DNA of 64,000 nucleotides from Symbiodinium natans (Eukaryota > Sar > Dinophyceae > Suessiales > Symbiodiniaceae). Location: contig CAJNDS010002252.1 of the NCBI GenBank assembly GCA_905221605.1, positions 240,001 through 304,000 of the forward strand, in the 5' to 3' direction. The notes below the pieces were generated by a model that worked only from the letters and a program-made list of their open reading frames with translations, searched no databases and was not told where the DNA came from. The position numbers were made by a program, and so were the translations under genes. Below are positions 31,387 through 40,389 of the stretch, one piece after another (positions within the stretch are counted from its first letter, which is position 1; each line of letters opens with the position of its first letter).

Positions 31387-31727
31387 CTTGGAGGTTCATG
31401 GGTACTTCTCACCCCAATTGCAACTGTACTTAGAAGCCCCCCTAAGTCCTCTAAGTAGGTTATGAGTAGACTTTGGGACGTCCCCCCCTTATACTAACAA
31501 TAGGATTCTAGTACCCCCCAAAAGAAAATCCCTATTAAGGTCTGTTAGTATAAGGGGGAACATCCCAAAGTAGACTTATAGTTGGGGTTATAACTTTGTG
31601 GTGTTTGCTGTAACTTTAGATCCTTAGCTTTTTTGGGTTTGTTGGGTTTCTTAATAAGGCAGCTAAGAACTTACTTTTTTGCTGCCCTCCTAAGTGCAGC
31701 CAAGATAAGTACTCATGAGCCTCCAAG
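31387..31727. mobile_element. MITE family B, long copy with a nested MITE A
   Basis: The left end is CTTGGAGGTTCATGGGTACT and the right end AGTACTCATGAGCCTCCAAG. The interior contains a complete MITE A (31473-31568) and a segment (31594-31705) that recurs at 36530-36680. Confidence 0.65.
31473..31568. mobile_element. MITE family A, complete copy
   Basis: 96 bp from TTGGGACG to CATCCCAA, with long inverted ends (CCTTATACTAACA on the left and TGTTAGTATAAGG on the right). It is flanked by a perfect 8-bp duplication, AGTAGACT, at 31465-31472 and 31569-31576. No ORF. Eight-base duplications are typical of hAT or P-type transposases. Confidence 0.9.
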
Positions 31728-31756
31728 TTCACTCCCCGCCATCCGACAGCAGGAGA

Positions 31757-31850
31757 CCCTAAACCCTAAACCCTAAACCCTAAACCCTAAACCCTAAACC
31801 CTAAACCCTAAACCCTGAACCCTGAACCCTGAACCCTAAACCCTAAACCG
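31757..31850 (+). repeat. CCCTAAA array flanked by a 15-bp direct repeat
   Basis: About thirteen units, including three CCCTGAA. TCCGACAGCAGGAGA occurs on both sides (31742-31756 and 31851-31865), as expected for an insertion with target duplication. Confidence 0.85.
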
Positions 31851-31861
31851 TCCGACAGCAG

Positions 31862-31935
31862 GAGAACGCGAGCCAAAGCCAAGCGTCCAGCAGCGAAGTC
31901 GACCGCGGGACAGATGCGGAGGCTTTTCACCCTGG
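31862..31935 (+). CDS. Candidate exon after a telomeric-repeat intron
   Basis: Follows GACAGCAG and encodes ENASQSQASSSEVDRGTDAE then AFHPG. The GT donor at 31936 is formed by the first TTTAGGG-like unit. The upstream copy of GACAGCAG|GAGA offers a GA donor at 31753; splicing there would restore one uninterrupted copy of the duplicated sequence. Confidence 0.5.
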
Positions 31936-32081
31936 GTTTTAGGGTTTAGGGTTTGGGGTTTAGGGTTTAAGGGTTTGGGGTTTGGGGTTTGGAGGGTTTA
32001 GGGTTTAGGGTTTAGGGTTTAGGGTTTAGGGTTTAGGGTTTAGGGTTTAGGGTTTAGGGTTTAGGGTTTAGGGTTTAGGGA
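31936..32081 (+). repeat. Interstitial TTTAGGG array
   Basis: About twenty units, with a perfect right half. Confidence 0.9.
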
Positions 32082-32230
32082 AATTGAACACCCCTCAGGG
32101 CTTCGGGCCGGGGCCGGGGGGTGAAGGCCCAGTGACTCCAGCTGAGCCCTTTTGAGTTCTACATAAATCTAGAGCTCGTGGGCGGGAGAGGGGGGGAGGG
32201 GAGGCGGGGGCCTTCCCCATTTTCTCTGTC

Positions 32231-32330
32231 ATAGTTGGGTACCATGTTACATTTTTAAGGGTACTTGAACCCAATAGGGAATATACATATAAATTTCTAT
32301 CTTATACCAACCATGAACTCGTTTTGTGCC
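32231..32330. mobile_element. Dispersed repeat family E, copy 1
   Basis: TCATAGTTGGGTA on the left and the near-complement ACCAACCATGAA on the right suggest terminal inverted repeats. The core (TTACATTTTTAAGGGTACTT) is shared with 35527-35625. Confidence 0.6.
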
Positions 32331-32395
32331 CTAAATCCAAAACCCCGAACCCTTGATCAGCACATCCAAGCCGGGCAACCAGGTTGAGTAATCTA

Positions 32396-32490
32396 GGGGT
32401 CGGAATAATTACTAATCGTCTTCCCTCATAGTCCCTTTGTAAATATACCATAATACTCTCCCAAAACCCCATTCCAATTATCAAGGCCCC
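32396..32490. mobile_element. Dispersed repeat family C, copy 2
   Basis: GGGGTCGGAATAATTACTAA and the following sequence align with 7955-8046. Confidence 0.5.
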
Positions 32491-32944
32491 CATTGGAGGT
32501 TTGGCCTGGCGAAGCCCTCCCCAACCCGACCAAAGATGTCCCAGACACCCGGAGTGACGGGATAATTTTGAGCCCCCCCCCCCCCCCCCCCCTCTCGAAT
32601 TTTCGAGGTTTCTACTTCGGAATGTTGTTTACAAGGTACCAGGGGGAAAAAAAAAAAAAACAAGCCCCAAACCTAAACCTAGAAACCTAGGCCTGGAGCC
32701 ATTGATTCTGCTTAGGGGGGGGGGGGGGGCCTAAACCTTAAACCCTACACCCTATATTTTCGAGACCGGGACGCTGTGGGAGTGCACTTTTCTCTATTTG
32801 TTTAAAGATATTTCAAAAACACTCTCACAGCGCAGCCGCATTTTATATAAACAAAATCGCGAGTCATGCACAACATGCAAGTGCACCAACACAAAGCAGC
32901 GATACGGTGTATGTCCTGTCCCCGTTTTCAAAGTAAATGGGCCA

Positions 32945-33690
32945 ACTTTATTGGAATCCTAGAAACAACAAGAGGAATCCTCTATTTATATCCGTAGGAA
33001 CCCTATTTTAGATTAATCGGAGCCGTAAAGTCAATAGGAAGCCTCTTAAAATGAATTGGAGGCGCCTCACAAAAAGATGAGAATCCTCGTAGAATTAATA
33101 GGAATTCTATTAAACTGAAGAGGAACCCTACTCCAATTAATACGAACCAATCGGACTCCTATAAAAAATAAGGCGAACCCTTGGAAATACTAAAATGAAC
33201 ATGAGCCTAAACCAATAGGAACCCCGTTAAAGTGAATGAGATCCCTATAAATATTGAGATATTAATACGAATCCCATTAACATGAACAAGAATCTGATGA
33301 AAATTGATAGGAATCTTATTACATGAGTAGGAGCCTTATTAAAATAATTAGGATCCTCTATTGAATTATCGGAACCGCATAGCAATTAATAGGACGGAAG
33401 CCTATTAAAATGAATAGGAACCCTTGACAAATCAAAAAGAACCCGGGTTACAATTCACAGGAATCCCATTAAAACGAGAAGGAATCTTACTAAAATGAAT
33501 AGGAACCAATAGGCCTGCAAAACAATAGAATCCTTGTACAAGAACTAATAGGAACCCTACTAAACTAGTATGAGCCGAATCCTTAAAATCAATAAAAAAC
33601 CCTTTGCGAATCCCAGTAACATGAATAAGAACCCTGTTTAAATTGATAGGAGCCTTATTAAATTGGTAGGGACCTTAGGGCGTGATGTCT
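32945..33690. repeat. Degenerate AT-rich minisatellite, about 20-21-bp unit
   Basis: Roughly 35 variants of AATAGGAACCCTATTAAAATG follow each other with no telomeric repeat inside. The units are strongly diverged and no ORF survives. Confidence 0.75.
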
Positions 33691-33924
33691 TAAAATATGT
33701 TGCTAAGGTACAGTGTTTAGTAGAGATATTAGGTTTTGCTTATTGGGGGATGATTGCTGGAGACATCCTAGCTAAGGTATAGTTTTTAGGATAGATGTCA
33801 TGCCTTGCGTATTGGGGCGTGATTGATTATATGGAGGTTTTGGTACTCTCTCGAGATTTTGCAGGATTCGAGTTTGTTTTTGTGTACCTCCTCGAGAAAT
33901 GGTGGCTGGGAGAGAGCCTCAGAT

Positions 33925-34200
33925 CACGCAATTCATGGAAAACATTGGTTCTACCAATGTTGTTGAAAGATGGAGCCGAAAAACATTGGTAAAACCGACG
34001 TTTTCCAAAAATCCATGATTTTCAAACCATGTGGCCGCGAGCACGAAATTCATGGATAACATTGGTTTTACCAATTTTTGAAGGATGGAGCCGAAAAAAC
34101 GTCGGGCCAATGTTTTCCAAAAAATCCATGCTTTTCAAACCATGTGGCTGGGAGCACGAAATTCATGGATAATATATCAATGTTGTTTAAATTTGTGCAA
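33925..34200. repeat. Tandem repeat of about 115 bp, 2.4 copies
   Basis: Units start with CACG(C/A)AATTCATGG at 33925, 34042 and 34155, giving periods of 117 and 113 bp. Each unit contains AACATTGGT...ACCAATGTT palindromes and ends in TTTCAAACCATGTGGC. A G-rich copy of the unit end also precedes the first unit. Confidence 0.85.
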
Positions 34201-34376
34201 AGCAGGACCTAGAGAGAATTTTGTCACGCCTCTCGCAAGCATCAGGACATTTAGTTCATCGCCCACCAGATGAGAGAAACACAGAATGCCATGTGCTTGA
34301 TTGTCCATGTTAGTGCTTTTGTCACGTACAAAAGGGCACTCAGAAATAAAATCTCACAAAACCTTAAAAAAAATAT

Positions 34377-34560
34377 GAGAGACTCTTCCCAGGGGTCCGG
34401 GTCCCCAACAGAGTCCCCCAGGAAACCAAAAAAACCAAAAAAAACAAAAAAACCAAAAAAACCAATCCTGAGGGACTCTGTTGGGGACCCGGACCCCTGG
34501 GAAGAGTCTCTCAGGATTGTTTTTTTTGGTTTTTTTGGTTTTTTTGGTTTGTTTGTTTTT
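34377..34560. repeat. Interleaved fold-back (arm, poly-CCA7, arm', poly-GGT7)
   Basis: A 47-bp arm at 34377-34423 is inverted almost perfectly at 34466-34512. Between them is a (CCAAAAAAA)n tract, and after the second arm comes its complement (GGTTTTTTT)n. The order is A-P-A'-P' rather than a simple nested palindrome. Confidence 0.85.
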
Positions 34561-35220
34561 TTTGGTTTTTGTGGGGATTTGTTTTGTGTATTATACCTTT
34601 TTGCACGGTTTTTCGTGTTTTTTTAGGTTTTTTGTTTGAAATTCTGCATTTTAAGTAAAAAAAAGTGCACTCCCACAGCGTCCCATTTTCTATATAAACC
34701 CTATATAAACCCTACACCCCACGCACCCGGTAGAAGCCGAGCAGAAGCCTCGGTGACTTCATTGGCCTCTTTGGGTTTAGGGTTTAGGGTTTAGGGAGCA
34801 AACCACACCAATGGCCCGACTGGCGCTCCCATGCCCTCTGGACCTTGCTCAAGACCTTGAGCCAACGATCTCGGGATTCTGGAGTATTGCGTTTACGGGG
34901 AGCTTAAACCCTTCAGGGGAGGCTTCAGGGAGTTTTCGGTGGTTTTTGGGGTGGCTAGTAAGTGTTGGGAGGGGGATGTTGGGGAGGGGGGGGGGGGGGA
35001 ATCATACGGTAACCAGACGTTAACAGGTCTCAAGGTGCGATGGGCGAACAAGGCTTTGCGGGTGGCTAGTTGTTGGCGGGTTGTTGGGGGGGGGGGGGTG
35101 GGGTGTTGAGGGGATCAGAACCCTGAACATCGAGGCGTTAGGGGAAAGTTGTGAGGTGGCTGTTCCTTTTTTGGGGTTTTGGGGCTTTGGGTCCTCAGCC
35201 CTAAACCCTAAACCCTAAAC
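34561..35220. other. AT-rich to GC-rich transition, no supported gene
   Basis: T-rich sequence passes into G-homopolymer tracts (34985-34999, 35086-35099). An island near 34800-34870 is open (GPTGAPMPSGPCSRP) but has no clear splice context. Confidence 0.35.
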
Positions 35221-35230
35221 CTTCAATGAG

Positions 35231-35317
35231 GTGGAGGTCGTGCAATGGCAGCCAGATGGGCTCTTTGATCCCAACATCGTGTGCCCTGGCACCCGGCAGC
35301 TTTGTCCTGACTCCTGC
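35231..35317 (+). CDS. Candidate exon, unknown protein
   Basis: Follows CAATGAG and encodes VEVVQWQPDGLFDPNIVCPG then TRQLCPDSC before TGA. CCCTAAA lies on both sides. It could be a last exon or end earlier at an unrecognised donor. Confidence 0.45.
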
Positions 35318-35332
35318 TGACCCTAACTATAA

Positions 35333-35450
35333 ACCCTAAACCCTAAACCCTATCCCTAAGCCCTAAACCCTAAACCCTAAACCCTAATCCCTGATCCCTA
35401 AACCGCAAGCCCTAACCCGAAACCCCAAATCCCAAACCCTAAACCCACCC
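35333..35450 (+). repeat. Degenerate CCCTAAA array
   Basis: CCCTAAA with CCCTAAT, CCCCAAA and CCCTGAT variants. Confidence 0.8.
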
Positions 35451-35526
35451 CTACGCGTTTGGGACTTGCGGTTCTTCCAGGGCATTGGGCCCTGTAAGCC
35501 CTCAGACCGAAACCCCTAAACTTTAT

Positions 35527-35625
35527 CATAGTGGGGTAACATTTTACATTTTTAAGGGTACTTAAACTCAATAAGGAATAAAATTTTTAAAATTTTATTA
35601 CTATCCCAACTATGAACCAGTAAAC
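35527..35625. mobile_element. Dispersed repeat family E, copy 2
   Basis: TCATAGTGGGGTAAC ... ATCCCAACTATGAA forms inverted ends. It aligns through most of its length with 32231-32330. Confidence 0.6.
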
Positions 35626-35727
35626 TCCTAAACCTGTTGAACATCTGGTCATTCATGTGCGAAGTGCTCGGCATGAAAATCCTAAGCCGACTGGCGCCAC
35701 ACCACTGGCCTCGCGTCGTATTCTTCG

Positions 35728-35822
35728 TAGCCCAGTGGTACCGTTTCGGCCCTTTTGGGGCTCTGGGTTCCTTTCCAAACGTAACCAACACCAAGAAGGG
35801 TACCCTTATTGCAAGAACGGTT
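35728..35822 (+). repeat. Dispersed repeat, copy 2 of the 1384 element
   Basis: Shares GCCCAGTGGTACC, a central GG-x2-CT-x-GGTT motif and TTATTGCAAG with 1384-1480. Confidence 0.5.
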
Positions 35823-35925
35823 ACTCGGCTACCACCTATTTGTTCCAGACCAGGCGGTCTACCACACAGCCCCTTTTTAGGACCTATTTAGGAGTCATTC
35901 GGCCTATCTGAACCCCAAGGAGTAG

Positions 35926-36040
35926 CCCTAAACCCTAAACCCTAAACCCCAAACCCTAAACCTAAGCCTTACACCCTAAACCCCGAAACCCCAAAACCCC
36001 TAAACCCCTACACCCCTAAACCCCTAAACCCCTACATTCC
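35926..36040 (+). repeat. Degenerate CCCTAAA array with octamers
   Basis: Includes CCCCTAAA octamers as well as heptamers. Confidence 0.8.
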
Positions 36041-36074
36041 CTACATCGGAGGTCCTCAGGTCTTCCTTAAGCAA

Positions 36075-36165
36075 GAGTTTCGGGGGTTTAGGGTTTAGGG
36101 TTCAGGGTTCAGGGTTCAAGGTTCAGGGTTCAAGGTTCAAGGTTCAGGGTTTAGGGTTTAGGGCC
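36075..36165 (+). repeat. TTCAGGG-rich array
   Basis: TTTAGGG units largely replaced by TTCAGGG and TTCAAGG variants. Confidence 0.8.
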
Positions 36166-36220
36166 ACTTAGTTGGGTCATGTGACCCCAACTGCACCCCA
36201 ACCGCACCTCTGCCTCGCAG

Positions 36221-36247
36221 CCCTACAAGCCCTGGCGCCTGGCGCAG
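36221..36247 (+). CDS. Candidate short exon
   Basis: Follows TGCCTCGCAG, a good acceptor, and encodes PYKPWRLAQ up to a GT donor (GTACAA). All three frames stay open to about 36300, so both frame and end are uncertain. Confidence 0.35.
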
Positions 36248-36319
36248 GTACAACCCGGAGACTGCCCCTCGGAGCGACGCGCCAGACCCAATGGCTCAGG
36301 GGTTTCGAGGGGGTTGAGG

Positions 36320-36410
36320 GTTTAGGGGGGTGTAGGGTTTAGGGTTTAGGGTTTAGGGTTTAGGGTTGAGGGTTGAGGGTTTAGGGTTGAGGGTTTGGGG
36401 GGTGTAGCCC
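36320..36410 (+). repeat. Interstitial TTTAGGG array
   Basis: TTTAGGG with TTGAGGG variants. Confidence 0.85.
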
Positions 36411-36529
36411 TAAGACCTAGGCCCTAAACCCTAAACCCCCTTTAGGGTTTTTAGGTTTTTCGGGTTTCGGGCTTAGAGGATGTAGGGTTTCCTGTAGCCC
36501 CCCCCCCCCCATCTGTAGCCTGCTAGCTT

Positions 36530-36680
36530 CTTTGTGGTGCTTTGCTGTAACCCTAAACCCTGAACCCTGAACCCTAAACCCTAAACTTTAGATCCTTAGC
36601 CTTTTCGGGTTTATTGGGTTTCTTAACAAGGCAGCTAAAAAACCAATTTATAGCTACCCCTCTGAGTGCAGCCAAGGCTT
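36530..36680. repeat. Second copy of a MITE B interior, interrupted by five heptamers
   Basis: Aligns with 31594-31705 on both sides of a 35-bp insert at 36551-36585 that is absent from the other copy. GCTGTAA is followed directly by CTTTAGATCC in the uninterrupted copy. Confidence 0.8.
36551..36585 (+). repeat. Five-heptamer telomeric insert
   Basis: CCCTAAA, CCCTGAA twice, then CCCTAAA twice: exactly 35 bp, inserted without loss of flanking bases relative to the copy at 31607-31625. Confidence 0.85.
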
Positions 36681-37222
36681 GTAAGGAGTGCGAACCCTGA
36701 TCCCGAAAACCCCCGAAGCCGTCAGCTCTCCGTGAAGCGGTTTAGGGTTAGGATTGAGGGTTTAGGGTTTAGGGGTTAGGGTTTAGGGTTTAAGGTTTAG
36801 GGTTTGGGGTTGAGGGTTTAGGGTACCGTTCACGCTTGAGTCCTAATTCTGAACCCTGTGGAGAAATCCGAAGCCAAAATCGTTTGGCCTTGTAGCCCCA
36901 TGCTAAACCCGCCTAAACCCGAAACCCTAAAGCCCTAAACCATCCGAAGCCCTAAAGCTACCCGAAACCCGAAAACCTTGAAGGCCTAAACCCTTAGTAA
37001 ATCCTAAAGCCCTAAGCCCCTAAACAATAAACCCGAAACCTTAAAGCCCTGAACCCCTAAACTCTGTAAGTGTTAAAGCGCCTAAACCTTGTACCAAACC
37101 CGAAACCCCAAAACCTTGAAGGACTATATAAACCCCTAACACCGTAAACCCTAAATCCCTAAACCCTAAACCCTAAACCCTAAACCCTAAACCCCTGTAA
37201 GTTACAAAGCACAGAACTGAAG

Positions 37223-37293
37223 GTGCCGCTGAACAGCACCTTTGCCTTCGAGGCGACGCGGCTTCAAGTCACCTGCCCGTCCCTTCCGAAAGG
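37223..37293 (+). CDS. Candidate exon, unknown protein
   Basis: Follows AACTGAAG and encodes VPLNSTFAFEATRLQVTCPS then LPK. A GA donor (GAGCTT) at 37294. C-rich repeats precede it and TTTAGGG follows. Confidence 0.5.
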
Positions 37294-37499
37294 GAGCTTT
37301 GGATCATTAGGGTTTAGGGGCTAGGGTTTGGGGTTTCGGGTTTATGGATTGGGGTTTGGGGTTTAGGGTTTCGGGATTAGGGTTTAGGGTTTCGTGGGTG
37401 GGGGGGAGGGGGGGGTGGCTCCCCTTTGAGTAAGTTTGAAGGGCAAACCCTTAACGCCCTAAACCCCCTACGCCCCGCAAGCCCACCTTAACCCTTGAC

Positions 37500-37620
37500 C
37501 CTAAACCCTAAACGCCCTAGACCCTAAACCCCAAACCCTAAACCCTAAACCCTAAGCCCTAAGCCCTAAACCTAAGCCTTAAACCCTAAACGCCCTAGAC
37601 CCTGAACCCTCAAAAACCCT
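37500..37620 (+). repeat. Degenerate CCCTAAA array
   Basis: CCCTAAA, CCCTAAG and CCCTAGA units, followed by a run of about 15 C. Confidence 0.8.
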
Positions 37621-37652
37621 GAACCCTCCCCCCCCCCCCCCCAAACCACGAG

Positions 37653-37714
37653 CTCGAAACGGCGTGAGTGACGTGAAATTGACCATCCCCGCGCCCTGCG
37701 ACTTTCACCACTGT
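37653..37714 (+). CDS. Candidate exon, unknown protein
   Basis: Follows ACCACGAG and encodes RNGVSDVKLTIPAPCDFHHC. A GT-rich donor region (GTGTGTGC) follows. CCCTAAA lies upstream and TTTAGGG downstream. Confidence 0.45.
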
Positions 37715-37724
37715 GTGTGTGCTA

Positions 37725-37805
37725 GGGTATAGGGTTTAGGGTTTGGGGTTTGGGGTTTAGGGTTTAGGGTTTAGGGTTTAGGGTTAGGTTTTGGGGTTTC
37801 GGGTG
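37725..37805 (+). repeat. Interstitial TTTAGGG array
   Basis: TTTAGGG and TTTGGGG units. Confidence 0.85.
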
Positions 37806-37879
37806 TTGGGCTTAGGGCGCTCCAGGCGGCCACTGGCGGCTTGGATCTGCAGGAGGTCCGATGACCCCTGTTGATCACT

Positions 37880-38340
37880 GGGATGGGGTGGGGGGAAAAT
37901 AGGGGTAGTTTAGGGTTTAGGGTTTAGGGTTTAGAGTTCAGGGTCTAGAAGTTCCATGACCCTGTTGATCACTGGGGGCCGAAGCTGCAGGGAAGGTCTT
38001 TTGGTGGGTTTGCTCCAGGAGTGTGGGGGTTGTTCCGGCTCTACAGCCCCTCAACCCTGCCTAAGAAAACAGGGCTAAACCTGGTACATTGCAGGTCGGG
38101 GGGGTTTCAGCCACCTGACTTCCAGGCTAGTTTATCACGCAAACGGTTGCCATGGGTTTAGGGTTCAGCATTTCGAGGCCCTGAGCCAGGCCAGCTTTTC
38201 ATAACATCCTGGGTCTTACTGGGTCTGGGTGGGAAGTCAAGCAGTTGAGTACCGAACACGGTCCCGATGACTCATTGTCGTGAGATGACAACGGTGATGG
38301 CAGTGCTGATGACGATGAGAGCGCTGCTGATGTTAGCTGG
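37880..38340. other. Stretch without supported genes
   Basis: A few TTTAGGG units near 37912. Otherwise unique sequence leading into a (TGA)n microsatellite. Confidence 0.35.
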
Positions 38341-38352
38341 ATGGTGGTGGTC

Positions 38353-38385
<33 letters not shown>

Positions 38386-38402
38386 GTCATGATGATGATC
38401 AT
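38353..38402. repeat. (ATG)n microsatellite
   Basis: About eleven perfect units, then interrupted ones. Confidence 0.9.
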
Positions 38403-38723
38403 GATGGTGGTTCTGACTATGATGATGCAACCACCATTCCACACCAGCAAGAACCCTTCGTGAGAGTTTGGTTTAGGCTGTGCGGCGGTTGAAGAGCGCG
38501 AGGATAGGTTTGGGGGGAAGGGTTAGGGCTTTAGGGTTTGGGGCTTAGGGGTTTTCTGGGTGTCATCCATTTCAGCAACAAGTTGCATGTGACGTACGTC
38601 ACTTTGAGACTCCAAGGCTGATGGATGTAGGTGTATGGGCTGTGTTGTGCGAAATCTTTTTCGAAACCAGCAGAACCCAAAGGCTTGTTTGTGACTTGCT
38701 GAAATCAAGCTTCAACAGCAGCA

Positions 38724-38787
38724 CGTGCGGTACTCAGTGTGAGAGGGAGAGAGTGATACAGAAAGAGAAAGAAAGAGACAGAAATAT

Positions 38788-38843
<56 letters not shown>

Positions 38844-38850
38844 GAGAGGG
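38724..38850. repeat. (GA)n purine tract
   Basis: Imperfect GAAA/GAGA leading into about 27 AG units with one CG interruption. It produces long low-complexity ORFs on both strands. Confidence 0.9.
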
Positions 38851-39300
38851 AAAACAAAGCAACAAGAGGAGCAAGATACCAGGGAGTGCATGCAGGCGGG
38901 CTTTGTCCATGTTTGCCCAATTCTTGGACCCTACGCCGAATCCCGAAGACCGGCAGGTTCACAAGCCGCAAGTTTTCCAATCCTGAGACCTCTAAGCCCC
39001 CTGCCCCCCCCCCCAAAAAAAAAATAAAATAAAATAAAATATATATATATATAACAAAATAAGATACATAAAACAAAATAAAATGATAATAGAATGACAG
39101 GAAAGAACACACAAACCAGCACACATAAAGGAGCCTGGCCCCGGACCACCACACAGAGCCGAACAGTGAAGCTGGAACCGTGTGTGCCCCAAGCCCGAAA
39201 CCCCACACCCCAAACCCTAAACCCCAAATCCCCCAAAACCCCAAACCCTAAGCCCCTAAACTCCCAAACCCCGCAATCCTCAACCCTAAGAACCTGCCAG

Positions 39301-39349
39301 GTGTCCCTGCTGGCGAACTCAGAGGCGCCAAGCCGTTCAGAGCCTCAAG
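39301..39349 (+). CDS. Candidate exon, unknown protein
   Basis: Follows ACCTGCCAG and encodes VSLLANSEAPSRSEPQ. C-rich repeats before and TTTAGGG after match the exon-island layout. The donor is not fixed. Confidence 0.4.
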
Positions 39350-39368
39350 ATTTGGGGTTTGCATTTTA

Positions 39369-39415
39369 GGGCTTAAGGTTTAGGGTTTAGGGTTTAGGGT
39401 TTAGGGTTTAGGGCT
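39369..39415 (+). repeat. Interstitial TTTAGGG array
   Basis: Six or seven units. Confidence 0.85.
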
Positions 39416-39435
39416 ATGTCTGCGTTTCTACCTTG

Positions 39436-39545
39436 GACCCTAAGGTCGTACCCTTGGGTTTTGGGGGACCCCTTCTAGAGATCCTTAAGGTAGCCAAAAG
39501 GCCATATTAGGAGCTTACAAAGGGGAACCTTGAGCGGGTAAAGGG
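39436..39545. mobile_element. MITE-like family F, copy 1
   Basis: Aligns in reverse orientation with 50288-50410 (CTAAGGT(C/T)GTACCCTTGGGT, GGCCATATT, GGGGAACCTT). The two ends of the second copy are complementary (AAGGTTGTACCC and GGGTACAACCTT). Confidence 0.65.
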
Positions 39546-39944
39546 GCACAGGCTGAAGAGGATGGGGACTGCAGAGGTCACACTCCCCAGTCCCCAGAGT
39601 TTAATATGCCCCCCCCCAAAAAAAAAGAACATTATGTTAATTATTCAGGTCCCTAGATTTGAGGCTGAAGAAGATGGGATGAGTTTTTCTTTGTGAGCAT
39701 CGTTAGGATCAATGTGGTTCTGTTCGGGTGCCTACCTACTGAACCCTGAACCCTGAACTTTGGGATGTAGGAATCCCCGAATCCCCACACACCTTGGGTT
39801 TAGGGTTGAGGGTTTATGCTACAGGGTTTAAGTTTAAGTTTATCCAGCAGGGCCTTCAATGACGGCCTTGGGGTGACGCCCTGAACCCAAGGCCATCCTG
39901 CCACCCCAACACCTTACGAAGTCTTTGTCAATTCTGTTGTATGA

Positions 39945-39980
39945 TACATACATACATATATATATATATGTATGTATATG

Positions 39981-40016
<36 letters not shown>

Positions 40017-40051
40017 GTCACCCCTGGATATATTTGTATATACATATATAT

Positions 40052-40095
<44 letters not shown>

Positions 40096-40188
40096 CACAC
40101 ATGTGGAAATATATATATATATACATATACAGATATATATATATACACATACATACATACATATACATATATATATATATATATATAT
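39945..40188. repeat. Long (AT)n / (ATAC)n tract
   Basis: About 240 bp of alternating purine-pyrimidine AT with TGTA and CACA interruptions. It is open in all frames (YIYIYI) and not coding. Confidence 0.95.
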
Positions 40189-40232
40189 CCTGAACCCTTA
40201 GCCCTAAACCCTTAATTCTTAATCCTTTGCAG

Positions 40233-40289
40233 GCACTGCGTCGCCCACTGCGCATAGCCTTGGCAGAGGCCCAGTATGGGGGAGCTGGG
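40233..40289 (+). CDS. Candidate exon, unknown protein
   Basis: Follows CCTTTGCAG and encodes ALRRPLRIALAEAQYGGA. The GT of the following TTTAGGG array (40290) is a plausible donor. C-rich repeats and the AT tract lie upstream. Confidence 0.45.
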
Positions 40290-40361
40290 GTTTAGGGTTT
40301 AGGGTTTAGGGTTTAGGGTTTAGGGTTTAGGGTTTAGGGTTTAGGGTTTAGGGTTTAGGGC
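40286..40361 (+). repeat. Interstitial TTTAGGG array
   Basis: Ten perfect units. Confidence 0.9.
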
Positions 40362-40389
40362 TCTGACGAGGCTTTTTTGTACCACGCCC

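Noticed and set aside
34270-34626. Lys/Pro-rich 118-codon frame
   Set aside because: It lies entirely within the fold-back and its poly-CCA7/GGT7 tracts.
38705-39244. 179-codon minus frame with a Ser-Leu run
   Set aside because: It spans the GA tract and an AT/poly-C run; no domain and low complexity.
39840-40215. Overlapping long frames on both strands (YIYIYI)
   Set aside because: They are translations of an AT dinucleotide tract and have no protein character.
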